The notes under the pieces: model-generated | Told to the model about the DNA's origin: nothing | The model's input: only the letters and a program-made list of their open reading frames with translations | The model's database searches: none | Position numbers and translations under genes: made by a program | Origin: Streptomyces yatensis | Lineage (GTDB): Bacteria > Actinomycetota > Actinomycetes > Streptomycetales > Streptomycetaceae | DNA length: 64,000 bases | Assembly: GCF_018069625.1 (NCBI RefSeq) | Contig: NZ_CP072941.1 | Coordinates: 8,184,001 to 8,248,000 of the forward strand | Direction of reading: 5' to 3' | Part shown: piece by piece, positions 34,085 to 42,369 of the stretch | Numbering within the stretch: position 1 is the first letter of the stretch | How the letters are laid out: the number at the start of each line of letters is the position of its first letter

Positions 34085-34408
34085 GTGAGTAGCGACTTCG
34101 CCTTCTGGAAGCGCTCTGCCGGGGACCCTGAGGAAGTCTTCGACAACCTTGCTGAGGGCGACACCGGCGACCTTATCGTGAGCCCTGACGTATTGCGGTT
34201 CCGGGAGGAGTTGCTGACTAGGTGGCCAGATGTGGGCGACGTTCTGGAGCCGTCTCGATTCGACCTGGAAGAGGAACCGGATGACGCCGGAAAGTACGTC
34301 CTCCTGACCCTCTCGGTTCGCCAACTGGATTATCTCCCTGAGATTCTTGACATGGCGAAGAGGAACGGCCTCGTCGGATTCAGTGGAGTGGCGGGCGAGC
34401 CGATTTAG
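34085..34408 (+). CDS. candidate immunity protein for the Rhs toxin
   Basis: The GTG at 34085 follows GAGAGG, only 17 bp after the toxin stop. The 107-aa acidic protein (SSDFAFWKRSAGDPEEVFDNLAEG, LEPSRFDLEEEPDDAG, RQLDYLPEILDMAKRNGLVGFSG) has no signal peptide, transmembrane helix or family I can name. Position, small size and acidity are what an immunity protein neutralising the basic toxin tip should show. Its base composition matches the toxin tip rather than the Rhs shell, consistent with the two having moved together. A terminator follows. Confidence 0.75.
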   Translation: MSSDFAFWKRSAGDPEEVFDNLAEGDTGDLIVSPDVLRFREELLTRWPDVGDVLEPSRFDLEEEPDDAGKYVLLTLSVRQLDYLPEILDMAKRNGLVGFSGVAGEPI

Positions 34409-34444
34409 GCTTCCGATTCACTGCGCATCCAAGCGCAAAGATGC

Positions 34445-34473
34445 GGCCCCTGTCGGTGTCGCCGACAGGGGCC
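34445..34473 (+). terminator. terminator after the toxin-immunity cassette
   Basis: A perfect 12-bp stem GGCCCCTGTCGG/CCGACAGGGGCC with 5-nt loop lies 37 bp past the immunity gene stop. Confidence 0.85.
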
Positions 34474-34557
34474 GTTCTGCGGCTTGACGGCAGTAGATGA
34501 CGGCAACGGCGGCGGACACCAGGTGTCCTGCGCCGTTCAGAAATCTGTCGCTGCAGG

Positions 34558-35644
34558 TCAGGCCGCGTGTCTGTACTCGTTGATCAGGCCGCCGAGGACG
34601 CGAGTCTGGAGCAGTCGTCGCGGAGTGCTCGAGTCGGTCAATGGTGCGGTCCGGCTGTCGGTAAGAGGCGGACGTTGCTCTCGAGCCTGATGGGGGCGAT
34701 GGCCGTTGTAGTGCCGGGCGTAGACATCGAGGACGTGGCGAGCGTGGGTCTCGTTCCAGATCAGCACGTGATCGAGGAGTTCACGCCGCAGTGTCCCGAT
34801 GACTCTCTCGCAGTGCGCGTTCATCCACGGGGCCCGCGGGGCGGTCCTGACGGTTTCGATGCCCTCAGCTTCGAAGACCGCGTCGAAGGATTCTGTGTAC
34901 TTGCTGTCCCGGTCGCGGATCAAGAAGCGCAGACTCGAGGCGCACGTCCACCTCAAGAGCAAGGTTGCGGGCCTGCTGGGCCGTCCACTGCGCAGTCGGA
35001 TGAGCGGTGACGCCGGCGATGTGGAGGCGGCGCGTGCCATGCTCAAGGAAGACCAGCGCGTAGACCCGGCGAAGGCTTGCCAGGTCGATGTGCAGGAAGT
35101 CGCAGGCGATGATGGCCTCGGCCTGGGAGGTCAGGAACTCGCGCCATGTCGGCCCGCCGCGGCGGGGAGCCGGATCGACACCAGCTGCCGTCAAGATCTT
35201 CCAGACGGTAGAGGCGCCGATCCTGTGGCCCAGCCGGGCGAGTTCCCCCTGGATCCTGCGGCATCCCCAGCGCGGGTTCTCCCGCGCCAGCCGCAGCACC
35301 AACTCCTTCACAACTTCCACTGTCGCCGGCCGGCCCGGCCTGGTCCGGCACTCGCTGTAGTCCCACCTGCGTGCAACGAGACGCCGATGCCAACGGAGCA
35401 ACGTCCCTGGCGTAACAGGGAACACTTGCGCCCAGCGACACCGGGGTATCAGCGAGGACAATGCCGCGAACCACAACCGGTCCGCCCACTGATACCGCAC
35501 CGGACTCGCAAGTTGCCTGCGCAGCACCGCGTTCTCGTGCTGGAGCACGAGCAATTCAGCATCTCTGGACGTCCGCCGACGCAGCAACACCGCAGGAACC
35601 GAGAGCAGCTTCCGTGTGACCTGATACACCAGTGACACGATCAC
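34558..35644 (-). pseudogene. rve (DDE integrase-core) transposase, IS3-like, frameshifted
   Basis: The N-terminal part (VIVSLVYQVTRKLLSVPAVLL, HENAVLRRQL, RLARENPRWGCRRIQGEL, IACDFLHIDLASLRRVYALVFLEHGTRR) and the C-terminal part (LRFLIRDRDSKYTESFDAVF, NAHCERVIGTLRRELLDHVLIWNE, HYNGHRPHQ) are in different frames, with the shift near 34930. All three acidic residues survive but on separate frames, so the element cannot make a full transposase without recoding. It is related to the remnant at 42.4-43.1 kb. Confidence 0.85.
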
Positions 35645-35719
35645 CTGGACATGGTCCCAGCAGCCCGCTGATCCCGCCAGACCGCCTACGACCTGCAACG
35701 ACGCATTCCTGAACGGCAC

Positions 35720-35851
35720 AGGGTCGTCACGGCACCCGTCGGTCGTACTGAGGGCGTTGCCCAGGGCGTCGATGGCTTGGCGTTGGAGGCGGAGTCGGAC
35801 GTGGGCGTAGACGCCGGCGGTGACGCCGATGTGGGCGTGGCCGAGCCTGTG
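35720..35851 (-). pseudogene. C-terminal relic of a second tyrosine recombinase
   Basis: A 44-residue stretch reads HRLGHAHIGVTAGVYAHV followed by RLQRQAIDALG. This is the box-II His and Tyr region and tail of a phage-type tyrosine integrase. Nothing upstream continues the domain. It suggests a further integrative element once existed here. Confidence 0.65.
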
Positions 35852-35888
35852 GGGATCCGAAGCAGGGCCGCCGCACTCACCTGCGAAC

Positions 35889-36491
35889 TTATCCGGCCCT
35901 TTCATACTCATTGATAAGTCCTCCGAGGACGGGTCGACGCTTGATCCGTTCTTGCGAGAGGTCGGCGATGGGATGGTCGGGTCGGGGCGGTTTGAGTTGG
36001 CGTCCGCGGTGGGGTCTTCGCCCGTTGTAGTGGCGGGCGTATTCGTCCAGCACGATGCGAAGGTGGCGCTGGCCGAGGATGAGCATGCGATCAGTAACCT
36101 CGGAGCGGACGGTGCGTACGAATCGTTCCGCGTACGCGTTCGCGCGGGGGCTGCGCGGAGGGATCTTCACGACCGTGATGCCGGCGCTGGCGAGGACGGC
36201 GTCGAACGCATCGGTGAACTGCCCGGCCCGATCCCGCACCAGGACCGTGAACTCGGAGGCTCGGTCGCCCAGTTTCATCAGGAGGTTGCGTGCCTGCTGG
36301 GTGGTCCAGGGGCCGTCGGGATGCGAGGTGGTGCCCAGGATGTGTACGTAGCGGGTGCCGACCTCGATCGCGAAGAACACGTAAAGGCGTCGCAGGGTGA
36401 GGGCGCAGTCGATGTGGAAGAAGTCGACGGCGAGCATGGTCGATGCCTGGGTATGCAGGAACTGTCGTGTGGGTGCCGGAATCTGTGTCAC
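35889..36491 (-). pseudogene. 5'-truncated rve transposase
   Basis: Two hundred residues cover only the catalytic and C-terminal part: MLAVDFFHIDCALTLRRLYVFFAIEVGTR, VLVRDRAGQFTDAFD, RANAYAERFVRTVRSEVTDRMLILGQ, HYNGRRPHRG and the terminal VLGGLINEYERA. The helix-turn-helix region is missing, replaced by the adjoining element at 36493, so it is a fragment left by another insertion. Confidence 0.8.
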
Positions 36492-36492
36492 C

Positions 36493-37437
36493 CTATGCGA
36501 CCTGCGAGTATTCGTGGATAAGGCCGCCGAGTCGATCGCGTGGATTGCTGCGAGTGTGGTCCCTGGCGATGGGCGGCTCGGGGTCGGTGAGTCGGTCTGG
36601 TGCCCGTTGTCCGAGGGATCGGTGCGGTCGGTGTCTGTTGTAGTGCTCCGCGTACTCGCCGACGACGAGGCGCAGGTGGCGCTCTCCGGTGATCAGGACG
36701 CGGTCGGTTGCCTCGCGTCGGCATGATCCGATCCAGCGTTCCGCGATGGCGTTCATCCGGGGCACTTGGGGCAGTGTCGGGCCGGTCGGGTGCCGGGTGA
36801 CGCTGGCGATGTGCACGCGGCGGGTGCTGTGGTCGATGAAGAACAGCACGAATCAGCGCCGCAGGAAGACCGTGTCGATGTGGAAGAGGCCGGTGGCCAC
36901 GATGGCGGAGGCCTGGGCTTTGAGGAAGGCGGGCCAGGACTGGTTGGTGCGCTGGGGTGCGGGGTCGATCCCGGCCTTCTGCAAGATCTCCCAGACGGTC
37001 GAGGCGCCGATTTTGCGTCCCAGGCCGAGCAGTTCGCCGTGGATCCGTCGATATCCCCACCCCGGGTTCTCCCGCGCAAGGCGCAGGACCAGATGCCGCA
37101 GTGCTTCCGGCTTCGGCGGTCGGCCCGGACGGCGGTGTGGATAGGTCCACTTCCGGGCCACAAGGCGTGCGTGCCGGCGCAGGACCGACCGTCGAGTGAC
37201 CAGCAACACCAGCTGTGTACGCTGCTGCGTGTTCACCATCCGGAGCAGCGCTGCCATGACAGCCCGATCGCTCCAGGAAAGTTGAGGTCGTGGCTGGGTG
37301 CGTTGCGCGACACCGAGCTGGTGCCGGAGGATCAAGATCTCGACGTCTTTCGCCGCACCCGACCGGGCAGCAGCGCAAGCCATTGGAAGAGCTGACACGC
37401 GGGCTGATAGAGCAGACGTATCGCCACGACCCAGCAT
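36493..37437 (-). pseudogene. rve transposase interrupted by an in-frame TGA
   Basis: The frame runs from EILILRHQLGVAQR through RLARENPGWGYRRIHGELLGLG and FHIDTVFLRR, then a TGA at 36855-36853, then FVLFFIDHSTRRVHIASVTRHP, MNAIAERWIGSCRREATDRVLI and HYNRHRPHRSLGQ. It is an otherwise uninterrupted IS3-like transposase with one nonsense codon after the first catalytic Asp. It abuts the previous fragment end to end. Confidence 0.82.
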
Positions 37438-37525
37438 GATGCCGCAGCCCCCGTCAGCTCCTGCGCTCTGGAAGATCCGAAGCCGCAGGTCACCCCGGGT
37501 GACAGATTTTCCGGCACCCGCAGGG

Positions 37526-37576
37526 TTGCAGATTCAAATCCTGTCACCCCGACGGTGTAGAGGGTCTTCGCAGGTC
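37526..37576. repeat. degenerate att-like relic of a tRNA 3' end
   Basis: Thirty bases from GGTTGCAGATTCAAATCC to CCCCGAC match the tRNA-Pro att core at 26 of 30 positions, and a TCGCAGGTC follows at the same distance as in the att cores. There is no 5' tRNA half and no CCA. It is probably an older integration scar or a different tRNA used as attB. Confidence 0.55.
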
Positions 37577-37727
37577 AACGTGCGACGACCGTCGGGACTC
37601 GGTGCACCCGCTCCGATCCGGGCTGATGGCTTCTCGGCAAGCACAGTCGCATGAACTGCACACCCGAGGCATCGAGTCCCCCTGGATCCTCGGCGGCCTC
37701 AACAACGACGCTGGAACGAGAGCAACG

Positions 37728-37988
37728 TCATCCGTACCAGGTGATGTTGCAGATATAGATGCAGTGATGGCGTGGTACTGAGAGGAAGCTGATGAAGCCG
37801 CGTCCGCCGAGAATGTCGAATTCTCGGAGTCCGCCTTCTCGGTCGAGGGGCCGACCCACCTTTGCCGCGTCGACTCCAAGCGCGGCGAGTTCGGTCGCCA
37901 GTCGCTCGACCTCTGCTACGACACCTGGCGCAAGTCCGTCGGCGACGTACTCCTCACTCGGGTTGTACTCCCAGGTCCAGTCGGTCAC
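37728..37988 (-). CDS. RelE/ParE-like toxin candidate
   Basis: The 86-aa protein (MTDWTWEYNPSEEYVADGLAPG, VERLATELAALG, REFDILGGRGFISFLSVPRHHCIYICNI) has the helix-helix-beta layout and Leu/Arg-rich strands of small RelE/ParE toxins. It starts at a GTG overlapping the stop of the upstream gene by 4 bp (GTGA), which implies coupled translation. Family assignment comes from overall pattern, not a diagnostic motif. It sits between the degenerate att relic and the second att core. Confidence 0.55.
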   Translation of the reverse strand: MTDWTWEYNPSEEYVADGLAPGVVAEVERLATELAALGVDAAKVGRPLDREGGLREFDILGGRGFISFLSVPRHHCIYICNITWYG

Positions 37989-38332
37989 AGCCCCGCCTCG
38001 GCCTCCGCGGCCTTACGGATCTGCTGAATTTCGTGGATGGCTGCCGTCGGGTCCTGTTCGGCCATATCGACGATCTGCTCGAGTTCACGGAGGCGGGCGG
38101 CGCGTTCCGGGTGCCGCTCGATGGCGACGAACACGGCCCATGAGTGGACGAAAGCCCGCAGGGGCGCGAGGCTCTGTGTCTGCTGTGCGTTTGTAGTCGC
38201 CTCGAACAGGTGCTGAGTGAGCGCAGGGACTCTGCTGGGAGCGATCCGGGCGACAGCCGTGCGCAGTGCGTCAGGGGCGAGGTCGGGCATGGGGATCAGG
38301 GGTCCATACGGGCCGTCTGGCTGCGCACTCAC
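37985..38332 (-). CDS. DUF6247-like protein, probable antitoxin
   Basis: A GTG at 38332 follows AGGAGGTC. The 115-aa helical acidic protein (LAPDALRTAVARIAPSRVPALTQHLFEAT, FVHSWAVFVAIERHPERAARLRELE) resembles actinobacterial DUF6247 proteins encoded just before small RelE-like genes. It lacks a recognisable DNA-binding motif. The overlap with the next gene and island location support a toxin-antitoxin pair, but the role is inferred from context. Confidence 0.55.
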   Translation of the reverse strand: MSAQPDGPYGPLIPMPDLAPDALRTAVARIAPSRVPALTQHLFEATTNAQQTQSLAPLRAFVHSWAVFVAIERHPERAARLRELEQIVDMAEQDPTAAIHEIQQIRKAAEAEAGL

Positions 38333-38514
38333 GATGACCTCCTGTGCAGGGTTACTCGTCGTACCCTATCGTGCGGGCGCGGTAGCTGTGGGAGACCCTT
38401 GTCCGCTCCGCAAGCCGTCGCATGGCGTGGCTGTTGCTATGGGGGAGTGGCTGATTGCAGCGTTCTCCGTAGGCGCGCAAGGACGCGGTACGGTTCTGAA
38501 CCGAGCGCTACGGT

Positions 38515-38855
38515 GCGGTACGGATGGTTGCGGAGAGTCGCCACGCCGCTGGGGGTCAAGGGGTCGCAGGTTCAAATCCTGTCGTCCCGACCAGCATCAT
38601 CGCAGGTCGGAGGCCGTTTCCGCGGGTAGCGGGGACGGCCTTAACCGTTTCCGGGCTGGGAGCAAGTGGGAGCCCTCTGGGAGCCCTCGTGCTCCCAACT
38701 CGCAGACGTGTCAACGGTGCCCGATTCGTCCGTCACCCGATCCGGTAGACGTGCGGTGCCGTACCGCGCTCCTATGCGCCGTTGTCAACCACAGGGCACC
38801 AAGGTCACCCCACCGCTATGGATGCTCTCGGCATCGAGAGGCATAAGGACCCCTT
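38515..38855. repeat. left copy of a 340-bp direct repeat containing an att core
   Basis: This segment aligns with 42024-42364 at roughly 85-90% by eye, including the att core, CTTAACCGTTTCCGGGCTGG, a block of GGGAGCCCT repeats and GCATCGAGAGGCATAAG near the end. No gene is supported inside it. The copies are 3,509 bp apart. Confidence 0.8.
38549..38619. repeat. att core, middle copy (three mismatches)
   Basis: The sequence is identical to the tRNA-Pro att core except for three bases just after the CCA. Only the 3' part of a tRNA is present, so it is an attachment scar and not a tRNA gene. Confidence 0.9.
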
Positions 38856-38900
38856 GTCGGCGCTCGACCCTGCGTTTGCCGAATATCTTGTCCGTGCAGG

Positions 38901-39998
38901 TCACGCGGCATGTCTGTATTCGTGGAGGATGCCGCCAAGGCGGTCGTGGCGTCGTATGTCGAGGTCGTTTAGCTTGTCGGGATCGTCGATTGGTGTGGGC
39001 AGTGGGTGTAGCGGTCGGGCGTTCGCGATGCCCTGGTGCGGTCGGTGGGAGTTGTAGAACTGCTCGAACTCTCGTAGGGCGTGGAGGAGGTGGCGCTGGT
39101 TCCAGATCAAGGTCCGTTGCAGGAGTTCGTGTCTGCAGGTCTGCACCCACCTTTCCATGATCGAGTTCATTCTCGGCATCTGGATGCCGGTGAGGACGAC
39201 CTCGATCCCTGTGTCCTTGAGGACGGCGTCGAACAGTCCGGGGAACTTCCTGTCCCTGTCCCGGATCATGAATCGTGCCCGGCAGCCTACGTCCTCGAGA
39301 TCCATGACCAGGTTCTTCGCCGCTTGGGTTACCCATGAGGTGGTCGGGTGTGCGGTGGCGCCCAGGACCCGGATGCGGCGACTGCTGTGTTCGATCACCG
39401 CGAGTACGTACATCCGCGCGCCGGACAAGGTGACCGCCTCAAAGAAGTCACAGGCCAGGAGGGCGTCGGCTTGGGAACGCAGGAAGTCGGCCCACGTGCT
39501 GGAGCTCCGGCCGGGCGCCGGATCGATGCCGGCATCCTTAAGGATCTTCCAGACGGTCGACGCAGCCACCTTCACTCCCGGCACGAGCAGCTCGCCATGA
39601 AGGCGCCTGTAGCCCCAGCTTGGATTCTCTCTCGCCAGACGCAGCACCAGAATCCGGATGGAGCGCACGGTACGTGGGCGACCGGGTCGCTTGGGCCGCG
39701 TTAAGGCGGCATGACGGCGCTTGGAGAGGTCGCGGTGCCAGCGCAGCACCGTGTCAGGACGCACGAGCAGCCGCACCTGCCGCAGAACGGGCAACGGTAG
39801 CCGGTGCAGCAGCGCCGCCAGGAACGCCCGGTCGCCCGGAGTGAACCGTACTCGGGCACCACCGAGTTGGCGTTCGAGCACCGTGATCTGATGGCGGAGG
39901 GCCAGGATCTCCGCATCCTTGTCCCGGTCGCTCATCGGCAGCAGACGCAGCAGCGCGAGCGCGTTGGTCACTCCCAGGTAGGCCAGTCGCAGCAGCAC
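38901..39998 (-). CDS. integrase-core (rve) transposase of an IS3-like element
   Basis: The 365-aa protein starts at GTG 39998. It has an N-terminal leucine-rich region (KDAEILALRHQITVLERQLG), an HTH region with SWGYRRLHGELL, and the DDE core: Asp in LACDFFEAVTLSGARMYVLAVIEH, Asp in RFMIRDRDRKFPGLFD and Glu in MNSIMERWVQTCRHELLQR. It ends HYNSHRPHQG-like and LGGILHEYRHAA. There are no stops or shifts. It catalyses cut-and-paste or copy-out transposition of the flanking element. Confidence 0.88.
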   Translation of the reverse strand: MLLRLAYLGVTNALALLRLLPMSDRDKDAEILALRHQITVLERQLGGARVRFTPGDRAFLAALLHRLPLPVLRQVRLLVRPDTVLRWHRDLSKRRHAALTRPKRPGRPRTVRSIRILVLRLARENPSWGYRRLHGELLVPGVKVAASTVWKILKDAGIDPAPGRSSSTWADFLRSQADALLACDFFEAVTLSGARMYVLAVIEHSSRRIRVLGATAHPTTSWVTQAAKNLVMDLEDVGCRARFMIRDRDRKFPGLFDAVLKDTGIEVVLTGIQMPRMNSIMERWVQTCRHELLQRTLIWNQRHLLHALREFEQFYNSHRPHQGIANARPLHPLPTPIDDPDKLNDLDIRRHDRLGGILHEYRHAA

Positions 39999-40020
39999 GG
40001 TCGATCATCATGCCGCGTCG
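38901..40020 (-). mobile_element. complete rve-type insertion sequence (~1.1 kb)
   Basis: A single intact transposase gene is bounded by 10-bp inverted repeats ACGCGGCATG (38903-38912) and CATGCCGCGT (40009-40018). The transposase stop lies at the left end. It is the only insertion sequence in the window that looks able to move. A decayed relative lies at 58.4-58.9 kb. Confidence 0.75.
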
Positions 40021-40097
40021 ACTACCGGCTACGCGACAGCGCCTACTCGAGCGACGAGGCCGACGACCGTCAGTCCAGGTGCAGGCTTCCGACCAGG

Positions 40098-40457
40098 GCG
40101 GATGCCATTCTCGGCAAGCGCAACGTTGAGCTCGCAGGCCAGCATCGTGGGGGAGAGTTCGGGGTCGGCGAGGTGGCGGTCCGCGAGGTCCTTCGTGGCC
40201 TGGGCGAGTGGGGGTGCCAGCCGGGGTTCCACATCGTCGAACCGGCCCCTGGCCACCGCTTTGGTCAGCTCGATCAGGGCGCTGTGGGCGGCGTGGACAC
40301 CGGCCGGACCGAGGTCGGTGACGGTGGAGCGGACCATGTTCGCGTGGGCCACCAGCAGGCGCGCCTCGGCCGAGTCCGCCGGCCCGGTGATGACCCGGTC
40401 TCCGAGCAGCGGTGCGAGCGTCTCCGCCTCGCGTTCGTCATTCCGATGCGGCTCCAT
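40098..40457 (-). pseudogene. fragment of an AraC-family regulator
   Basis: About 120 residues match the ligand-side and first HTH portion of AraC/XylS proteins: HANMVRSTVTDLGPAGVHAAHSALIELTKAVARG and DLADRHLADPELSPTMLACELNV. The frame then drifts into unrelated sequence where the recognition helices should be. Both ends are missing, and there is no start or ribosome site. Confidence 0.65.
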
Positions 40458-40617
40458 CCTATGGAGCTGAGTTCTGCCCGGATGCCGCTCGGGTTCACGC
40501 GCGTGCCGTTCACCGCGCTGGTCGGAAAGCCGGCCATGACGGGCTCGCGCATGAGGTACGGGGCCCGTCTGCTCCGGGAATCGTCCGTCGGCCCGGTCCG
40601 CGCTACCGGCCCCACCG

Positions 40618-40773
40618 ATGGCAGGTCCAACGCCGGGATCGCCGCCCAACTCGTGCTGAGCCCGCTGACCGTACGACGCCACATCCAACGCGCCATGACC
40701 AAGCTGCACGCCCGCGACCCCGCACAACTCGTCGTCATCGCGTACCAGAGCGGCCTGGTGAAACCACGCCCCG
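40618..40773 (+). pseudogene. LuxR-type HTH relic of a response regulator
   Basis: Fifty residues read SNAGIAAQLVLSPLTVRRHI then MTKLHARDPAQLVVIAYQSGLVKPR. This is the C-terminal LuxR helix-turn-helix of a NarL-type regulator, without a receiver domain or start. It lies on the opposite strand from the AraC relic. Confidence 0.65.
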
Positions 40774-40850
40774 CATCGGACGTGAGCGACGTCTCGGCAA
40801 TGGGGTGCACGTTCCTCATGATGGCACCGCCAGCGTCCTGGGCAGTGACG

Positions 40851-41270
40851 TCAGTGGTCCGCTGTGCCTGCCTCCGTGACCCACTTCATGGGCTGGCCTG
40901 TTATGGCGGCGATCATGTCGTAGTCCTGGTCGTAGTGCAGCACGGTCACCGCATGTCGTTCGGCTGCTGCGGCGATCAGCAGGTCAGGCATGGACAGTGC
41001 GCGGTGGTTGCCTTTGGTGATGGCCTGTCGCTGGATGTCTTTGGCCCGGTCCCACACTTCGTCGGGCATCGGCAGGTAGTCGAAGCCGGACAGGAACCAG
41101 TGCAGGCGCTTCGCGTCGTTGTCGTTGCGTGCGGAGTACATCACCTCCATCTCGACCGGTCCACACACAGCCAGTACGCCATCCTCGTGGAGTGGGTCGA
41201 GGACCTCGGCCACCTTCGGCTTGCGCCATCGCTGGAGGGCGGAGTTGTCGATCAGGAAGCGCTCACTCAC
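40851..41270 (-). CDS. vapC: PIN-domain ribonuclease toxin (VapC)
   Basis: The 139-aa protein has the PIN signature: Asp in FLIDNSALQRW, Glu in VCGPVEMEVMYSAR, Asp in ALSMPDLLIAAAAERH and Asp in VTVLHYDQDYDMIA, forming the metal-binding acidic cluster. VapC toxins cut specific RNAs, often tRNA or rRNA loops, when freed from antitoxin. Its GTG overlaps the antitoxin stop by 4 bp. The pair lies inside the inner 3.5-kb unit of the tRNA-Pro island, where it could act against loss of the unit. Confidence 0.9.
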   Translation of the reverse strand: MSERFLIDNSALQRWRKPKVAEVLDPLHEDGVLAVCGPVEMEVMYSARNDNDAKRLHWFLSGFDYLPMPDEVWDRAKDIQRQAITKGNHRALSMPDLLIAAAAERHAVTVLHYDQDYDMIAAITGQPMKWVTEAGTADH

Positions 41271-41479
41271 GCCACGTTCCTGCTGTCGGGCTCCGTCCGG
41301 CTGTCGTAGGTCAGGTCCAGGTCACCGGACTTGATCGCGTCGATGCCCTCCTGTCGCAGCCGACGCTTGACAGCTTCCTCCATGGCCATGCGCACAGCCT
41401 TGGCCTTCGTCTTCACGCCGTACAGGCGCATGGCGTGTTCCACCATCTCATCGTCGAGATCGATCATGGTGCGCGACAT
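41267..41479 (-). CDS. vapB: ribbon-helix-helix antitoxin (VapB)
   Basis: The 70-aa product starts at the ATG at 41479 after AAAGGAG. MSRTMIDLDDEMVEHAMRLYG then KTKAKAVRMAMEEAVKRRLRQEG is the type VapB2/RHH DNA-binding domain with a C-terminal toxin-binding tail. It should bind VapC and repress its own promoter. The minus-strand leader has a TATCAT hexamer and the near-palindrome ATACTGCTATCAT just upstream, a plausible promoter and operator. Confidence 0.9.
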   Translation of the reverse strand: MSRTMIDLDDEMVEHAMRLYGVKTKAKAVRMAMEEAVKRRLRQEGIDAIKSGDLDLTYDSRTEPDSRNVA

Positions 41480-42023
41480 CGAAAACTCCTTTCGTCGGGG
41501 ACGACGGCCTTCAAAATGATAGCAGTATGAGGCGTTGAAGTGGTGTCGTTTGAGGGTTAATGGTCGTGCGGGTGTCGCTGCGGCCTTGCGCGCGCGCAAA
41601 GCCGCATAACGGGCTCCGTTTGATGATCAAGCCTGCGGCCTGGGCGTATGAATGGCTGGTACTAACGGTGTTCGTTGAGTGCGCCGCACCCCGTAGATCG
41701 TCCATGGGTTCGGTTTCCTGGACTCCTGCTCCGGGAGCGCGTGGGACGACTCCCGTGAGGCGCTGAGGATGTTGGGCGGGTGTGATTCCAGGCTGGTGAT
41801 GTCGGAAGAGGAGCGATCGGATTCGGGGCGGCTGTAAGTTCCCCGGGGGCGTTGTGTGGAGTGAAGGTGTGCGGTTCATGACGGCATCCGGGTCGGCGGA
41901 TGGTCATGGTGTTGGAGTGAAGCGTTGCGGCGGCAGGAGGGACGCGTTCGGGGGTCGGGCGTTGGGAGCGGTGTTCTCTTGCTCTGTACGGCGGTGTACG
42001 GCTTCGAGGCGGTCTGCTACAGA
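41480..42023. other. 544-bp non-coding stretch between vapB and the second repeat
   Basis: It carries the vapB promoter region next to 41480 and otherwise no supportable gene. The 41560-41700 part is comparatively AT-rich and may be a relic of foreign DNA. Confidence 0.4.
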
Positions 42024-42364
42024 CCGATACCGATCGTTGCGGAGAGTTGCCGCGCGGCTGGGGGTCAAGGGGTCGCAGGTTCAAATCCTGTCGTCCCGAC
42101 CAGCGTTTTCGCAGGTCGGAGGCCGTTTCCGCAGGTAGCGGGAGCGGCCTTAACCGTTTCCGGGCTGGGAGCGATGGGGAGTCCTCTGGGAGCCCTCGTG
42201 CTCCCAACTCGCGGACGTGTCAACGGTGTCCGATTCGTCCGTCACTCGATCCGGTAGACCTGCGGCGCCGTACCGAGCCCCTGCGTGCCGTCGTCAACCG
42301 TAGGCCTCTGAGGTCACCCCGTCGATCTGGATGCTCTCTGCATCGAGAGGCATAAGAACCCTTG
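42024..42364. repeat. right copy of the 340-bp direct repeat containing an att core
   Basis: Counterpart of 38515-38855. The match ends near GCATCGAGAGGCATAAG at 42336-42353. The rve remnant begins right after it. Confidence 0.8.
42058..42128. repeat. att core, right copy (perfect)
   Basis: Seventy-one bases are identical to 21399-21469 in the tRNA-Pro gene, in direct orientation, 20.66 kb away. This is the expected outer right boundary of the island. Confidence 0.92.
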
Positions 42365-42369
42365 TCGGC

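Noticed and set aside
37489..37503. palindrome GTCACCCCGGGTGAC as an insertion-sequence end or operator
   Set aside because: No matching partner repeat was found at the other side of the adjacent transposase, and such GC palindromes arise easily here.
38549..38625. tRNA-Pro gene copies at 38.55 and 42.06 kb
   Set aside because: Only the 3' part from the anticodon loop onward is present; the acceptor 5' strand and D-arm are absent, so these are att scars.
41662..42207. minus-strand open frame across the att core encoding [12 protein letters not shown]
   Set aside because: This well-known spurious peptide is the reverse reading of a tRNA 3' end; the frame has no ribosome site and crosses repeats. 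The equivalent frame at 21210-21677 is rejected for the same reason.
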